The notes under the pieces: model-generated | Databases searched by the model: none | What the model saw: the letters and a program-made list of their open reading frames with translations, nothing else | What the model was told of the DNA's origin: nothing | Source: Mesorhizobium denitrificans | GTDB lineage: Bacteria > Pseudomonadota > Alphaproteobacteria > Rhizobiales > Rhizobiaceae | Assembly: GCF_003403035.1 (NCBI RefSeq) | Contig: NZ_QURN01000009.1 | Span: forward strand, 123,918-187,917 | Direction of reading: 5' to 3' | DNA length: 64,000 bases | Made by a program: the position numbers and the translations under genes | In this document: piece after piece, positions 48,862-58,033 of the stretch | Position numbering within the stretch: position 1 is the stretch's first letter | Layout of the letters: each line of letters starts with the position of its first letter

Positions 48862-49865
48862 TGGCTATGACCGATCTCGACATACCGCCAGTCCGGCCAA
48901 GCCGCGCCGTGCAACGGCCTGGCGCGATCCAGCGCTTGATGTCGGATTACGGACAGGAAATCGTGGTGCTGCTCGCCATCGTTGCGCTGTTCGCATTCGT
49001 CACGATGATCAATCCCCGCTTTATCAGCGCCAACAATCTGACCACTATTTTCGCCGGCAATGCATACATCGCGGTCGCGGCCATCGGCATGTCGATGGTC
49101 ATCATCACCGGCAATATCGACGTCTCTGTTGGCGCGCTTATCGGCGTGCTCGCAACCATTTCCGGCACGCTTGCGGTCGCAGGCTATCCGGTTTGGGTCG
49201 CGTGGTTCGCGCCGGTGCTGATCGGCATGGCGATCAACGGCCTCATCGGCGTGCTGGTAGCCTATGCGCGAATACCTTCCATCGTCGTCACGCTCGGCGC
49301 GCTTTCCATTCTGCGCGGCGGCCTCATCAGTGCGACCGGCGGCACATGGATCAGCGATTTGCCACCCGCCTTCATGGTTGCTCAAAAAAAGCTGTTCGGC
49401 CTACCCGTTCCGCTTGTCGCGATGGTAGTTCTGACGCTGCTTGCTGCCGCGTGGATGCGCTATTCCGCGTTCGGGCGTTCGCTCTACGCGCTGGGCGGCA
49501 ACCCTGAAGCCGCCGTCGCGACCGGCATTCCCGCCGAGCGGCGCATCGTGGCGGTCTTCATCATTCACGGCTTTTTCGCCGGGCTTGCGACCATCCTGTT
49601 TGCAACTCAGCTACAGGTGATCCAGTCCACTGTGCCGCCCAATCTCGAATTGACGATTATCACAGCGGCGGTCATCGGCGGCGTCTCGATCCTTGGCGGC
49701 TCAGGCACCGTGATCGGCTCGACGCTTGCGGCCATCCTTTTCGCGACCATCGGTTCCGCGCTGATATTCACCAATGTTTCCGCTTATTGGCTGCGCGCTG
49801 TGATCGGTCTGCTGATCCTCGCGACCGTGCTGGCCGACATGTTCCGCCGCAGCCGGAGGATTTGA
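48861..49865 (+). CDS. rhaP: Rhamnose ABC transporter permease (first)
   Basis: The 334-residue BPD_transp_2-type permease has eight or more membrane segments and the family loops MSMVIITGNIDVSVGALIGV and YALGGNPEAAVATGIPAERR. The ATG at 48861 is chosen because GGAGG is 7 bp away; its A overlaps the stop of the ATPase. It forms the channel with the second permease. Confidence 0.87.
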   Translation: MAMTDLDIPPVRPSRAVQRPGAIQRLMSDYGQEIVVLLAIVALFAFVTMINPRFISANNLTTIFAGNAYIAVAAIGMSMVIITGNIDVSVGALIGVLATISGTLAVAGYPVWVAWFAPVLIGMAINGLIGVLVAYARIPSIVVTLGALSILRGGLISATGGTWISDLPPAFMVAQKKLFGLPVPLVAMVVLTLLAAAWMRYSAFGRSLYALGGNPEAAVATGIPAERRIVAVFIIHGFFAGLATILFATQLQVIQSTVPPNLELTIITAAVIGGVSILGGSGTVIGSTLAAILFATIGSALIFTNVSAYWLRAVIGLLILATVLADMFRRSRRI

Positions 49866-49869
49866 GACG

Positions 49870-50814
49870 ATGAACCTCAAATCTCTGTTCCGTCACGAAA
49901 TGCTGTTGGCAATCCTGCTTGCCATCGTTCTGGTGATCCTGTCGTTCCAGTCTGACAAGTTTTTTACTGTCAGCAATCTGCTCAACCAGGGCAGGCTGAT
50001 GACTGAAACCGGCCTCATCGCGATTGCCATGACCTTCATTATCGCGACGGGCGGCATTGATCTTTCAGTCGGTTCGATCCTTGGCCTTACTGCGATCCTC
50101 ACCGGCGTGTTCTGGCAGAATGTCGGCCTGCCGCTTCCGTTGGCTGCTGCCGCGGCAATCGCAGTCGGCACCTTTGCGGGCTTCGTCAACGGCATCATAA
50201 TCACGCGCTTTCGCGTACCGCCGCTGATCGCCACGCTGGCCACGCTCGCGCTTTATCGCGGCCTCGCAGAGGGCATAAGCCAAGCACGCTCTGTGCGGGG
50301 CTACCCCGAATGGTTCTACGTTCTTGGGCAAGGCAATGTGCTGGGCGTTCCAACGCAGCTCTGGCTGTTGCTCATCGCCGCCGTCGTCGCGTCGATCATA
50401 CTCGGTTACACGCGCTGGGGCCGCACGGTTTATGCCATCGGCAACAATGAAGTGGCAGCGCGCTTTTCCGGCCTGTCTGTCGAGCGCACCAAGGTGGCGC
50501 TCTACACGGCATCCGGCTTCGCTGCAGCCGTGGCCGCCGTCATCTTTGTCTCGCGCGTGTCCACCACGCGCTCCGACATGGGCACAGGCATCGAACTCGA
50601 TGCCATCACCGCCGTGGTTCTCGGCGGCACATCGATCTTCGGCGGACGCGGCACGATTGCGGGCACCATTATCGGCCTTTGCCTCATTCAGGCGCTGAAA
50701 AACGGGCTTTCGCTCGCGGGCGTCAAAGGCGACGGCACGATCATGCTGATCGGCGCGGTTCTAATTCTGGCGATCCTCGTCAGCAACCTCTTCGAGAGGA
50801 GCGGCACTCGATAA
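49870..50814 (+). CDS. rhaQ: Rhamnose ABC transporter permease (second)
   Basis: The 314-residue permease is homologous to the preceding one, with IATGGIDLSVGSILGLTAIL and YAIGNNEVAARFSGLSVERT loops and about eight membrane segments. It begins 4 bp after the first permease and is the partner half of the channel. Confidence 0.87.
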   Translation: MNLKSLFRHEMLLAILLAIVLVILSFQSDKFFTVSNLLNQGRLMTETGLIAIAMTFIIATGGIDLSVGSILGLTAILTGVFWQNVGLPLPLAAAAAIAVGTFAGFVNGIIITRFRVPPLIATLATLALYRGLAEGISQARSVRGYPEWFYVLGQGNVLGVPTQLWLLLIAAVVASIILGYTRWGRTVYAIGNNEVAARFSGLSVERTKVALYTASGFAAAVAAVIFVSRVSTTRSDMGTGIELDAITAVVLGGTSIFGGRGTIAGTIIGLCLIQALKNGLSLAGVKGDGTIMLIGAVLILAILVSNLFERSGTR

Positions 50815-50876
50815 TTCGTGACAAAAATCGTCGTCACTGCCGCTCTCTGGTGACCGGACGATATCTGGAGGAGAAA

Positions 50877-51983
50877 ATGGGTAAAGTACTGCTATCTGCA
50901 ATTCTGGCCTTGTCCTTCTCGACAAGCCTCAGCCAGGCACAGTCGGCATGGACCGGCGGCGACGACCTGCCGACCAATCCGCTTGCATGCGATGCGACCG
51001 CGCCAACCCCAACCGCCAAGCCGTATGACGGTGGCGTGCCCACCAACGCGCCTGACCGCAAGGGCAAGACGATAACCGTGGTGGACGTGCCGAAGCTCGT
51101 CGGCATCGGCTATTTCAATGCAACATCGAAAGGCATTGCTGACGCCGCCAAGGAAATGGGCACGATGAACGCGAAGACCGACGGTCCGAGCAAGGCGAAT
51201 ATCGATGACCAGATCACGCTGATCGACAACTACATTACCAGCGGCGTTGACGGCATTCTGTTTGCCGCAAACGATCCGGTTGCGATTGCACCGGTTCTGA
51301 AAAAGGCGCTGGCGGCAGGCATCAACGTGGTTGGCTATGACGCCAACTCCACGCCGGATGCACGCCAGTGGTTTGTCAATCAGGCCGAGTTCAACGGCAT
51401 CGCCAAATCGATGGTCGATGCAATGGCTGCGGAAGTTGGCGAGGAAGGGTCCTTCGCTATCGTGACTTCCACCTTCACCACGCCGAACCAGGCCCGCTGG
51501 ATCTCCGAAATGGCCGCCTATCAGGCAAAATGCCATCCGAAGATGAAGTGGCTGGAAACGGTTGAAGCGCAGGAAGACAACATCCTGTCTTTCAATCAGG
51601 CCAACACGCTCATCAACAAATATGGAGATGAGTTGAAGGGCATTTTCGGCATGACTTCGGTTGCCACTCCGGCAGCGGCTGACGCCGTGACGCAGGCCAA
51701 CAAGTGCGGCAGCGTTGCCGTAGTCGGCCTTGCTACGCCAAATGCGATGAAGCCTTACGTTTCGTCGGGCTGCGTCAAATCTGTGGTGCTCTGGAACCCA
51801 GTGGATCTCGGCTATGCAGCAGCCTATGTGATGCGCGCGGTCGCCGATGGCGATCTCAAGGGCGGCGCGACTTCCGTGAAGGCCGGCAAGCTCGGTGAGC
51901 TTTCCGTCATCAACGGCTCCGAAATCCTGCTCGGCGCGCCGTTCGTATTCACCAAGGACAACATCAACGACTTTGACTTCTAA
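50877..51983 (+). CDS. rhaS: Rhamnose ABC transporter periplasmic binding protein
   Basis: The 368-residue protein has a signal peptide (MGKVLLSAILALSFSTSLSQ, cut near AQS) and a Peripla_BP_4 domain (DVPKLVGIGYFNATSKGIAD, ANDPVAIAPVLKKALAAGIN, GYDANSTPDARQWFVN). About 50 residues with a Pro/Thr-rich section precede the domain, longer than in most sugar-binding proteins. The ATG at 50877 has GGAGGAG upstream. The gene follows the permeases by 62 bp and ends in a terminator hairpin. The ligand is taken to be L-rhamnose from context; it is related to LsrB/RhaS proteins. Confidence 0.85.
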   Translation: MGKVLLSAILALSFSTSLSQAQSAWTGGDDLPTNPLACDATAPTPTAKPYDGGVPTNAPDRKGKTITVVDVPKLVGIGYFNATSKGIADAAKEMGTMNAKTDGPSKANIDDQITLIDNYITSGVDGILFAANDPVAIAPVLKKALAAGINVVGYDANSTPDARQWFVNQAEFNGIAKSMVDAMAAEVGEEGSFAIVTSTFTTPNQARWISEMAAYQAKCHPKMKWLETVEAQEDNILSFNQANTLINKYGDELKGIFGMTSVATPAAADAVTQANKCGSVAVVGLATPNAMKPYVSSGCVKSVVLWNPVDLGYAAAYVMRAVADGDLKGGATSVKAGKLGELSVINGSEILLGAPFVFTKDNINDFDF

Positions 51984-51997
51984 GAGTCGACAGCTTT

Positions 51998-52032
51998 GCG
52001 GCTCGCCGGTTTGCGGCGGGCCGCTTTCATTT
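51998..52032 (+). terminator. Terminator/attenuator hairpin after the binding-protein gene
   Basis: An 11-bp stem (GCGGCTCGCCG with CGGCGGGCCGC, one non-Watson-Crick pair) and a 5-base loop are followed by TTTCATTT. It lies 15 bp after the binding-protein stop and 20 bp before the aldolase gene. It probably lowers expression of the downstream aldolase-kinase-phosphatase-rhaI genes relative to the transporter. Confidence 0.7.
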
Positions 52033-52045
52033 GTGAGAACCTTCA

Positions 52046-53089
52046 ATGTCTGACTGGCAGACCGAACTGGATGCACTGCGCGACCTCTCCGCGCGCATCG
52101 GCGCTGATCCCCTGCTCACTCAGGCCGCGGGTGGAAACACCTCGCTAAAGGCTGGTGACGTGCTGTGGATCAAGGCATCCGGCACATGGCTTGCCCACGC
52201 GCGCGACCGCGAAATCATGGTTCCAGTCTCGATGAAACCTCTGATCGAAGCCGTTCGCGCTTTCGATCCGCGCGCTGATCGCGCACAGGAATTCGTCGTT
52301 GCTCACCTCAACCCATCGGGGCTGCGACCCTCCATCGAAACGACAGTCCACGCCCTCCTGCCGCATCGCATCGTTTTGCACTCGCATTGCGTCGACACGA
52401 TTGCCATCGCTGTCCGCACCGATTGCGAGCAGGTGCTGCGCGAGCGGCTGAGCGGCATCAATTGGGCGCTGGTTCCCTATGCACGACCCGGCCTACCATT
52501 GGCGCTGGCGATTGATGCTAGGCTCGGCGGCAAGCCGGATGTGCTCGTGCTGGCAAATCACGGATTGGTGGTTGGCGCGGATACAGTCGCCGAAGCCGAA
52601 ACGCTGCTTCGCGAAGTGAAATCTCGCCTTGCTACGGCGCCGCGCGCAACGCCAGCATTTGACCCGGCTGAGTTGGAAAAGCTGACGATTGGCGCTGATT
52701 ACCGCTTGCCTGCTGATCCCGCCGCCCATGCGGTTGCGCTTGATCCGACAGCGACCGAAATTGTGCGAGGCGGTAGCCTCTATCCCGACCACGTTATTTT
52801 TCTCGGACGCGGCACTGCGATTACAAACGCAGGCGAAAGCGCTGAGCAAGTTATGTCAAGATTAGGCACTTCGCCCACATCGATCCTGTTTCCCAGCATC
52901 GGCGTATTGATGCGAAACAACGCCACCGAAAGCGCCGACGCGATGGCGCGTTGCCTTGCTGATGTGACACTGCGGATTCCCGCAGGCGCACCTGTTCGCT
53001 ATCTCTCCGACGAAGACCACGATCAGCTTACAAATTGGGACGCCGAGAAATATCGGCAGCAACTTGATCGCGCGGCGTCGGCAGCATGA
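52046..53089 (+). CDS. RhaD-like class II aldolase, stand-alone, 347 residues
   Basis: The protein has a class II aldolase/adducin domain with AAGGNTSLKAGDVLWIKASG, zinc-binding HSHCVDT and ANHGLVVG. A C-terminal part of about 120 residues resembles the middle of RhaD but no dehydrogenase domain follows. It is thus the aldolase portion of RhaD without the fused oxidoreductase. Its substrate is unknown: it may cleave a phosphorylated ketose made by the coupled FGGY kinase. Its stop overlaps the kinase start (ATGA). Only a weak ribosome site (GAGAA) is seen. Confidence 0.85.
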   Translation: MSDWQTELDALRDLSARIGADPLLTQAAGGNTSLKAGDVLWIKASGTWLAHARDREIMVPVSMKPLIEAVRAFDPRADRAQEFVVAHLNPSGLRPSIETTVHALLPHRIVLHSHCVDTIAIAVRTDCEQVLRERLSGINWALVPYARPGLPLALAIDARLGGKPDVLVLANHGLVVGADTVAEAETLLREVKSRLATAPRATPAFDPAELEKLTIGADYRLPADPAAHAVALDPTATEIVRGGSLYPDHVIFLGRGTAITNAGESAEQVMSRLGTSPTSILFPSIGVLMRNNATESADAMARCLADVTLRIPAGAPVRYLSDEDHDQLTNWDAEKYRQQLDRAASAA

Positions 53090-54363
53090 GCGAAGCGGTT
53101 GTCATCGGCATAGACATCGGCACGTCTGGTGCACGCGCCGTTGCCATGAACGCCGAGCGAATCGTGGTCGCTCAGACTTCCGCGCCGTACGATGCAGGCA
53201 ACACGGTTCGCGACCCGAAAAAATGGTGGGCTGCCGTCAGCGATGCTCTCTCTGCGTTGCTCTACGAAATCCCACGCGACAGCGTGCGCGCAATCGCCGT
53301 TGATGGCACTTCGGGAACCGTCCTCCCCATCGACAGCGCAGGTCAACCGCTGGCCGAACCCTTGATGTACAACGATGCCGTAGCTGATAGATCATTGCTC
53401 GATCGCATCAAGAAATTTGCGCCCGCCGATAGTGGTGCGCATGGCGCTACCTCCGGTCTTGCGAAAGCGCTGAAATTTCTCGACGTGTCCGGCCTGCACA
53501 GGATCGTGCATCAGGCAGACTGGATTGCCGGAAACCTGTCCGGGCGCTTTGATTTGACCGATGAAAACAATGCGCTCAAAACGGGCTACGATCCGATTGA
53601 GCGGCGCTGGCCCGAGTGGATTGCGCATGCTGGAGTGCCAGTCGAGTTGCTTCCAGAAGTCCGCGAACCCGGCAGCATGTTCGGCCCCATTTCGGCAAAT
53701 GCGGCACGCGAATTCGGCCTGCCAGCCGAGACGCTGATCGTTGCCGGAACCACCGACGGATGCGCTTCATTTCTGGCGACGGGCGCGAACAGGCCCGGTG
53801 ACGGTGTGACCGCACTTGGCTCTTCACTGACGCTCAAGCTATTGTCCGACAGGCCGATCTTCGCGCCGAGCTACGGCATCTACAGTCACCGCATAGGCGA
53901 CATGTGGCTCGCAGGCGGAGCGTCGAATAGCGGCGGGCGCGTACTCGCAAAATTCTTTGACACCGCAGCTCTGCAAAGCCTTTCTTCTCGGATCGATCCT
54001 CAACAACCGACCGGGTTGGATTACTACCCGCTTCTTGAAAAAGGCGAGCGCTTTCCTGTGGCTGATCCAGACCTTGCGCCTCGGATGGAACCGCACCCGG
54101 GCGATGACGCCTTGTTCCTGCAAGGCTTGTTCGAGGGCACCGCAGCAATTGAAAAGCTTGGCTATCGGCGCTTGTCCGAACTCGGCGCACCGCCGCTGGC
54201 CAGCCTGCGCTCGGTCGGCGGAGGTGCGGTCAATTCCGCATGGACCGCAATCCGGCAAAGCGCGCTCGGTGTGCCGTTTCTGGAAGCAGCCTCTACCGAA
54301 GCCGCAGCCGGTACAGCGCGGCTTTCGCTCAAGGGCGCTATAGCAGCGGGTGTGATGCAATGA
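53086..54363 (+). CDS. FGGY-family carbohydrate kinase, ribulokinase-like
   Basis: A 425-residue FGGY kinase that differs from RhaK. It begins VVIGIDIGTSGARAVAMNAE, has AVDGTSGTVLPID, AGTTDGCASFLATG, and SVGGGAVNSAWTAIR near the end. The pattern is closer to the D-ribulose/xylulose kinase branch known from cyanobacteria and plants than to rhamnulokinases. It would phosphorylate a ketose for the aldolase. It is translationally coupled on both sides (4-bp overlaps with the aldolase and the phosphatase). Confidence 0.83.
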   Translation: MSEAVVIGIDIGTSGARAVAMNAERIVVAQTSAPYDAGNTVRDPKKWWAAVSDALSALLYEIPRDSVRAIAVDGTSGTVLPIDSAGQPLAEPLMYNDAVADRSLLDRIKKFAPADSGAHGATSGLAKALKFLDVSGLHRIVHQADWIAGNLSGRFDLTDENNALKTGYDPIERRWPEWIAHAGVPVELLPEVREPGSMFGPISANAAREFGLPAETLIVAGTTDGCASFLATGANRPGDGVTALGSSLTLKLLSDRPIFAPSYGIYSHRIGDMWLAGGASNSGGRVLAKFFDTAALQSLSSRIDPQQPTGLDYYPLLEKGERFPVADPDLAPRMEPHPGDDALFLQGLFEGTAAIEKLGYRRLSELGAPPLASLRSVGGGAVNSAWTAIRQSALGVPFLEAASTEAAAGTARLSLKGAIAAGVMQ

Positions 54364-55202
54364 TTTCGCCACAGCACCATCACCTGGCAGGCGTCCGCGA
54401 CCTCGTGTCGATCTTTGACACGTTTCTGATTGACCAGTTTGGGGTACTGCATGATGGCGCGGCCCCCTACCCCGGCGCTGTCGAAGCGCTCGCAAATCTG
54501 AAAGCCAGCGGCAAGAAAATCCTGCTCATCTCAAACTCCGGCAGGCGATCCGCGCCCAACGAACAGCGCCTGTTGCGGCTTGGCTTTGAACCGGGAAGCT
54601 GGGACCTGTTTTTATCGTCAGGCGAGGTTGCCTGGCGCAAGCTCGCCGCCACCTCCGACGGTCCAAAGCAAAACTGCCTGCTTATCGCGCGGGAAGGCGA
54701 CCGTTCAGCGATTGATGGCCTCGCCTTCAATCTGGTGGATGATGGCACTGCGGCAGATGTCGTGCTGCTATCCGGCAGCGAGGCCGACCGTTACGACATG
54801 GACCACTACCGCCGCCTGTTGGAGCCCGCCGCCGCGCGAAAGGTGCCGTGCTTCTGCACCAATCCTGACAAGATAATGCTGACGCCTGCTGGAACGCGCT
54901 TCGGCGCAGGACAAATTGCGGAAGTCTATGCAGCTATGGGCGGGCCGGTCACCTGGATCGGCAAGCCGTTCCCGGACATTTACGAGACGGCGAGAACGCT
55001 TCTCGGCAATCCGCTCAGCGCACGCACTGCCTGCGTGGGTGACAGCATCGAACACGACATTGCCGGCGGGTTGCAAGCGGGATTCTCGACCGTGCTTGTC
55101 GAGACTGGCGTGCTCGAAACCGCCTCAGATTTCGAAAAAGACGAACTGTTCAAACGCTATGGCGCGGCGCCCGATTATCTGCTGCCCGCCTTTGTCTGGT
55201 GA
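54360..55202 (+). CDS. HAD-IIA sugar phosphatase, TIGR01459-like
   Basis: A 280-residue HAD hydrolase of the NagD/subfamily IIA type. The nucleophile motif is FLIDQFGVLHDGAAPYPGAV, where the second Asp of the usual DxD is Phe, as in the TIGR01459 family. LISNSGRRSAPN is motif II, and GDSIEHDIAGGLQAG is motif IV. Removing phosphate from a sugar phosphate would be consistent with relief of toxic dead-end intermediates. The ATG overlaps the kinase stop by four bases; the stop is 11 bp before rhaI. Confidence 0.83.
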   Translation: MISPQHHHLAGVRDLVSIFDTFLIDQFGVLHDGAAPYPGAVEALANLKASGKKILLISNSGRRSAPNEQRLLRLGFEPGSWDLFLSSGEVAWRKLAATSDGPKQNCLLIAREGDRSAIDGLAFNLVDDGTAADVVLLSGSEADRYDMDHYRRLLEPAAARKVPCFCTNPDKIMLTPAGTRFGAGQIAEVYAAMGGPVTWIGKPFPDIYETARTLLGNPLSARTACVGDSIEHDIAGGLQAGFSTVLVETGVLETASDFEKDELFKRYGAAPDYLLPAFVW

Positions 55203-55213
55203 AGGAGGATCAC

Positions 55214-56503
55214 ATGGAAACCATGATCGACGGCGACGTCGTGGCCAAAGAGAATGAGCTTCGCGCCAAGAATCTCCAGAGTGACTTCAATGCCCTTGGC
55301 GAGCAATTGGGCCGCCGTGGCATCGACATCAATGCAATCCTTGCGAAAGTCGAGGCATTCGGCGTCGCGATTCCGTCTTGGGGCGTGGGAACCGGCGGCA
55401 CGCGTTTCGCGCGCTTTCCCGGCGAGGGCGAACCGCGTGACGTATTCGACAAGATCGAAGATTGCGCCGTCATCCAGCAACTGACACAGGCCACGCCAAC
55501 CGTCTCACTTCATATTCCTTGGGACAAGGCGGACCCACAGCGTCTCAAGCAAGCAGCAGCGCGTTTCGGGCTTCGCTTTGATGCGATGAACTCCAACACG
55601 TTTTCCGACGCGGCCGATCAATCTCATTCATACAAGTTCGGCTCGCTTTCATCCGCCGACGCTGCCACGCGCCGACAGGCAATCGAACACAACATCGAAT
55701 GCATTGAGATAGGCAAAGAAATCGGATCGAAGGCGCTAACCATCTGGATCGGCGACGGCTCGAATTTTCCCGGTCAGGTGAATTTTGGGAAATCCTTTGA
55801 GCGCTATCTGGACGCCGTGCGCAGCATTTACGAAGAACTTCCTGATGACTGGCGGCTGTTTACCGAACACAAAATGTACGAACCGGCCTTCTATTCGACG
55901 GTGGTTCAGGACTGGGGTACGAATTACATCATCGCAAAGGAAACCGGCGACCGCGCTTTCTGTCTGGTCGATCTCGGCCATCATGCTCCGAATGTGAATA
56001 TCGAGATGATCGTTTCCCGCCTCATTCAGTTTGGGAAACTGGGTGGTTTCCATTTCAACGATTCGAAATATGGCGACGATGATCTGGACGCAGGGTCCAT
56101 CGATCCCTACCGCCTGTTTCTCGTTTTCAACGAGTTGGTCGACGCCGAATTGTCAGGCGCGAAGGACTTCGACCCGGCTCACATGCTGGATCAGAGCCAC
56201 AATGTGACCGACCCCATCGAAAGCTTGATGATGTCTGCAATTGAGGTCCAGCGCGCCTATGCGACTGCCCTGCTCGTCGACCGCAAAGCGCTCGCCGGTT
56301 ATCAGGAAAGCAATGACGCCTTGATGGCGACGCAAACGCTCAAGACTGCCTTCCGCACCGATGTCGAGCCGATCCTGGCAATGGCGCGCCAGAAAGCCGG
56401 CGGTGCTATTGACCCGGTCGCGACCTATCGTGCCAGCTTCTATCGCAAGAAGGTTGCCGCCGAGCGCCCTGCAGTAGCGTCCGGCGGCGGAGGTATAGTC
56501 TAG
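55214..56503 (+). CDS. rhaI: L-rhamnose isomerase RhaI
   Basis: The 429-residue enzyme is the alphaproteobacterial/Pseudomonas-type L-rhamnose isomerase, not the E. coli RhaA type. Conserved stretches include FGVAIPSWGVGTGGTRFARF, HIPWDKADP, GLRFDAMNSNTFSD, LTIWIGDGSNFPGQVNFGKS and CLVDLGHHAPNVNIEMIVSR. The enzyme interconverts L-rhamnose and L-rhamnulose, the first internal step of the pathway. AAGGAGGAT lies 6 bp before ATG 55214. It is last in the long operon and convergent with the FucA-like aldolase. Confidence 0.93.
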   Translation: METMIDGDVVAKENELRAKNLQSDFNALGEQLGRRGIDINAILAKVEAFGVAIPSWGVGTGGTRFARFPGEGEPRDVFDKIEDCAVIQQLTQATPTVSLHIPWDKADPQRLKQAAARFGLRFDAMNSNTFSDAADQSHSYKFGSLSSADAATRRQAIEHNIECIEIGKEIGSKALTIWIGDGSNFPGQVNFGKSFERYLDAVRSIYEELPDDWRLFTEHKMYEPAFYSTVVQDWGTNYIIAKETGDRAFCLVDLGHHAPNVNIEMIVSRLIQFGKLGGFHFNDSKYGDDDLDAGSIDPYRLFLVFNELVDAELSGAKDFDPAHMLDQSHNVTDPIESLMMSAIEVQRAYATALLVDRKALAGYQESNDALMATQTLKTAFRTDVEPILAMARQKAGGAIDPVATYRASFYRKKVAAERPAVASGGGGIV

Positions 56504-56511
56504 GTCAGGAT

Positions 56512-57198
56512 CTAGGCGCTGCGCGGACGCGCCACGTCGTTGGTGCCTTCCGCGTCTGGCGCAAGCCCGTAGCTCATGCGGTTCATCTGCCCGATCACGC
56601 GCTCCATCTCCTCATCGGAGAGGATTGGCGGTTCGCCGAGCATCAGCGCGTGGGTGTACATTTTCGAAAGAGTTTCAACTTCGATCGCAAGCCAAAGCGC
56701 GGCTTCCATATTCTTGCCGAGCGATATTTGACCATGCTGTCCAAGCAGGCAGGCCTTACGGCCCTGCAAGGCGACAATGGCGTTGTCGGAAAGTGCCTGC
56801 GTTCCGAAGGTCGCATATTCGGCGCAGCGAATGGTGGTGCCGCCTGCAACGCCGGTCATGTAGTGAAAGCTCGGTATGGTCTTGTGATGAACCGCCAGCG
56901 TTGTCGCAAACATGGAATGGCAATGCAGAACCACATTTATGTCGGTGCGCGCTTTGAGAATATCGCGATGGAAGCGCCATTCGGATGATGGCCGCCGCCC
57001 GACATAAGTGCCGTCGAAATCCATCTCCACAATGTCGTCCGGGCTCATATTGTCGTAGGGCATTCCCGAGGGTGTAATAAGAAAACCCTTGTCGAGACGG
57101 ACCGAAAGGTTGCCCGCGGTTCCTTGATTTATGCCGCTGGTATTCATCCGGCGACAGATGTCGACCATCTCTTTTCGCAGTACCGCCTGATCCGCCAT
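56512..57198 (-). CDS. Class II aldolase, L-fuculose-phosphate aldolase-like
   Basis: A 228-residue FucA/AraD-type class II aldolase. It has GTAGNLSVRLDKGFLITPSG, SSEWRFHRDI (catalytic Glu), the zinc-binding VLHCHSMFATTL and GQHGQISLG. It would cleave an L-fuculose 1-phosphate-like ketose phosphate to DHAP and an aldehyde. It faces the rha operon and ends 8 bp from rhaI, so it is transcribed separately. The ATG at 57196-57198 has GGAG 8 bp upstream. It is the third aldolase of the region. Its substrate may be L-fuculose, ribulose phosphate or a 5-deoxy sugar phosphate. Confidence 0.87.
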   Translation of the reverse strand: MADQAVLRKEMVDICRRMNTSGINQGTAGNLSVRLDKGFLITPSGMPYDNMSPDDIVEMDFDGTYVGRRPSSEWRFHRDILKARTDINVVLHCHSMFATTLAVHHKTIPSFHYMTGVAGGTTIRCAEYATFGTQALSDNAIVALQGRKACLLGQHGQISLGKNMEAALWLAIEVETLSKMYTHALMLGEPPILSDEEMERVIGQMNRMSYGLAPDAEGTNDVARPRSA

Positions 57199-57324
57199 TC
57201 CAGCCACTCCATTTCATTTTGTGGCTCTGTGTTATCGGGCGTTGCGCACTATGCCAAGTACCAGCGCAGCAATGTTTTTATCAATTCGAGCGGCCCGCCG
57301 CCAATGCAGCAGGCCGCTTGGCTT

Positions 57325-57516
57325 TTACAGCTTGTCTATGGCGCCTTTGACGGCATCTTTGGCCTTGCCAACCGCCTTCTGCATCTTGCCTTTGGCTTCT
57401 TGCCCGGCGCCCTCAGCTTTCAGGCGATTATTGCCCGTAAGATCACCGGCCGCCTTTTTCATCCGCCCCGCAGCTTCATTTGCGGTGCCTTTGATCTTGT
57501 CTCCTGTGCTGCCCAT
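57325..57516 (-). CDS. CsbD-family stress protein
   Basis: A 63-residue hydrophilic protein, [20 protein letters not shown] and then Lys/Ala/Gly repeats. It fits the CsbD family, small general-stress proteins of unknown mechanism. AGAAGGAGG precedes the ATG. A GC-rich hairpin lies 7 bp after its stop (57289-57318, two mismatches) but no T-run follows on this strand. Confidence 0.88.
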   Translation of the reverse strand: MGSTGDKIKGTANEAAGRMKKAAGDLTGNNRLKAEGAGQEAKGKMQKAVGKAKDAVKGAIDKL

Positions 57517-57611
57517 CTGAAAGCCTCCTTCTGGATGAGATTGCCAGCTTTCAACTCGCAGCCAGAGACTACGTTCCAGAAAGAAACATTAAATGATGTG
57601 GTGCATGCAGA

Positions 57612-57941
57612 TCAGGCCGCAGAGCGATCCGCGACCCAGCGGTGCGATATGTTGCAGGAGGGGGCAGTTGGTGCATAGCGCGTGAATACTATGTTATCAT
57701 CAGCAAGCCCGGATTCACGGCAAGATGGGCAATAGAAATATGGTTCGAGATCTTCCGATTTCGTACCGTGGCCTGTGCCAAGATAACGTGCAACGACAAC
57801 AAGATTTAAGTTTACATTGTGATTGCACCCCGCATGGGTGCAGCGCGCCCTGACCTGATAGCCGACAGCGATGTATTCCCCCAGCGTACTTGCCGCATCT
57901 GGGTCTTCCACGCTTGGCAATGGAAAGATGGTCTGAAGCAT
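57612..57941 (-). CDS. Small zinc-ribbon-like hypothetical protein
   Basis: A 109-residue protein with two cysteine pairs, ARCTHAGCNHNVNLNL and FYCPSCRESG, separated by about 35 residues and resembling a zinc ribbon. The order C-x4-C, hydrophobic stretch, GxG, C-x2-C is known in small Rhizobiales proteins without assigned function. AGGA lies 8 bp upstream of the ATG. It is divergent from the small membrane protein. A nucleic-acid or protein-binding role is speculation. Confidence 0.65.
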   Translation of the reverse strand: MLQTIFPLPSVEDPDAASTLGEYIAVGYQVRARCTHAGCNHNVNLNLVVVARYLGTGHGTKSEDLEPYFYCPSCRESGLADDNIVFTRYAPTAPSCNISHRWVADRSAA

Positions 57942-58033
57942 GAGATATGATCCTGACTATTCGTTTACTTTGCGTAAGCGGGATCGCGCCAGTCCATATT
58001 AATTTATGTGTGGATGACTGGAGGTTAAGAAAG

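Noticed and set aside
57289..57318. GC-rich hairpin downstream of the CsbD gene
   Set aside because: Two mismatches and no T-run on the relevant strand; left as a note in the CsbD entry.
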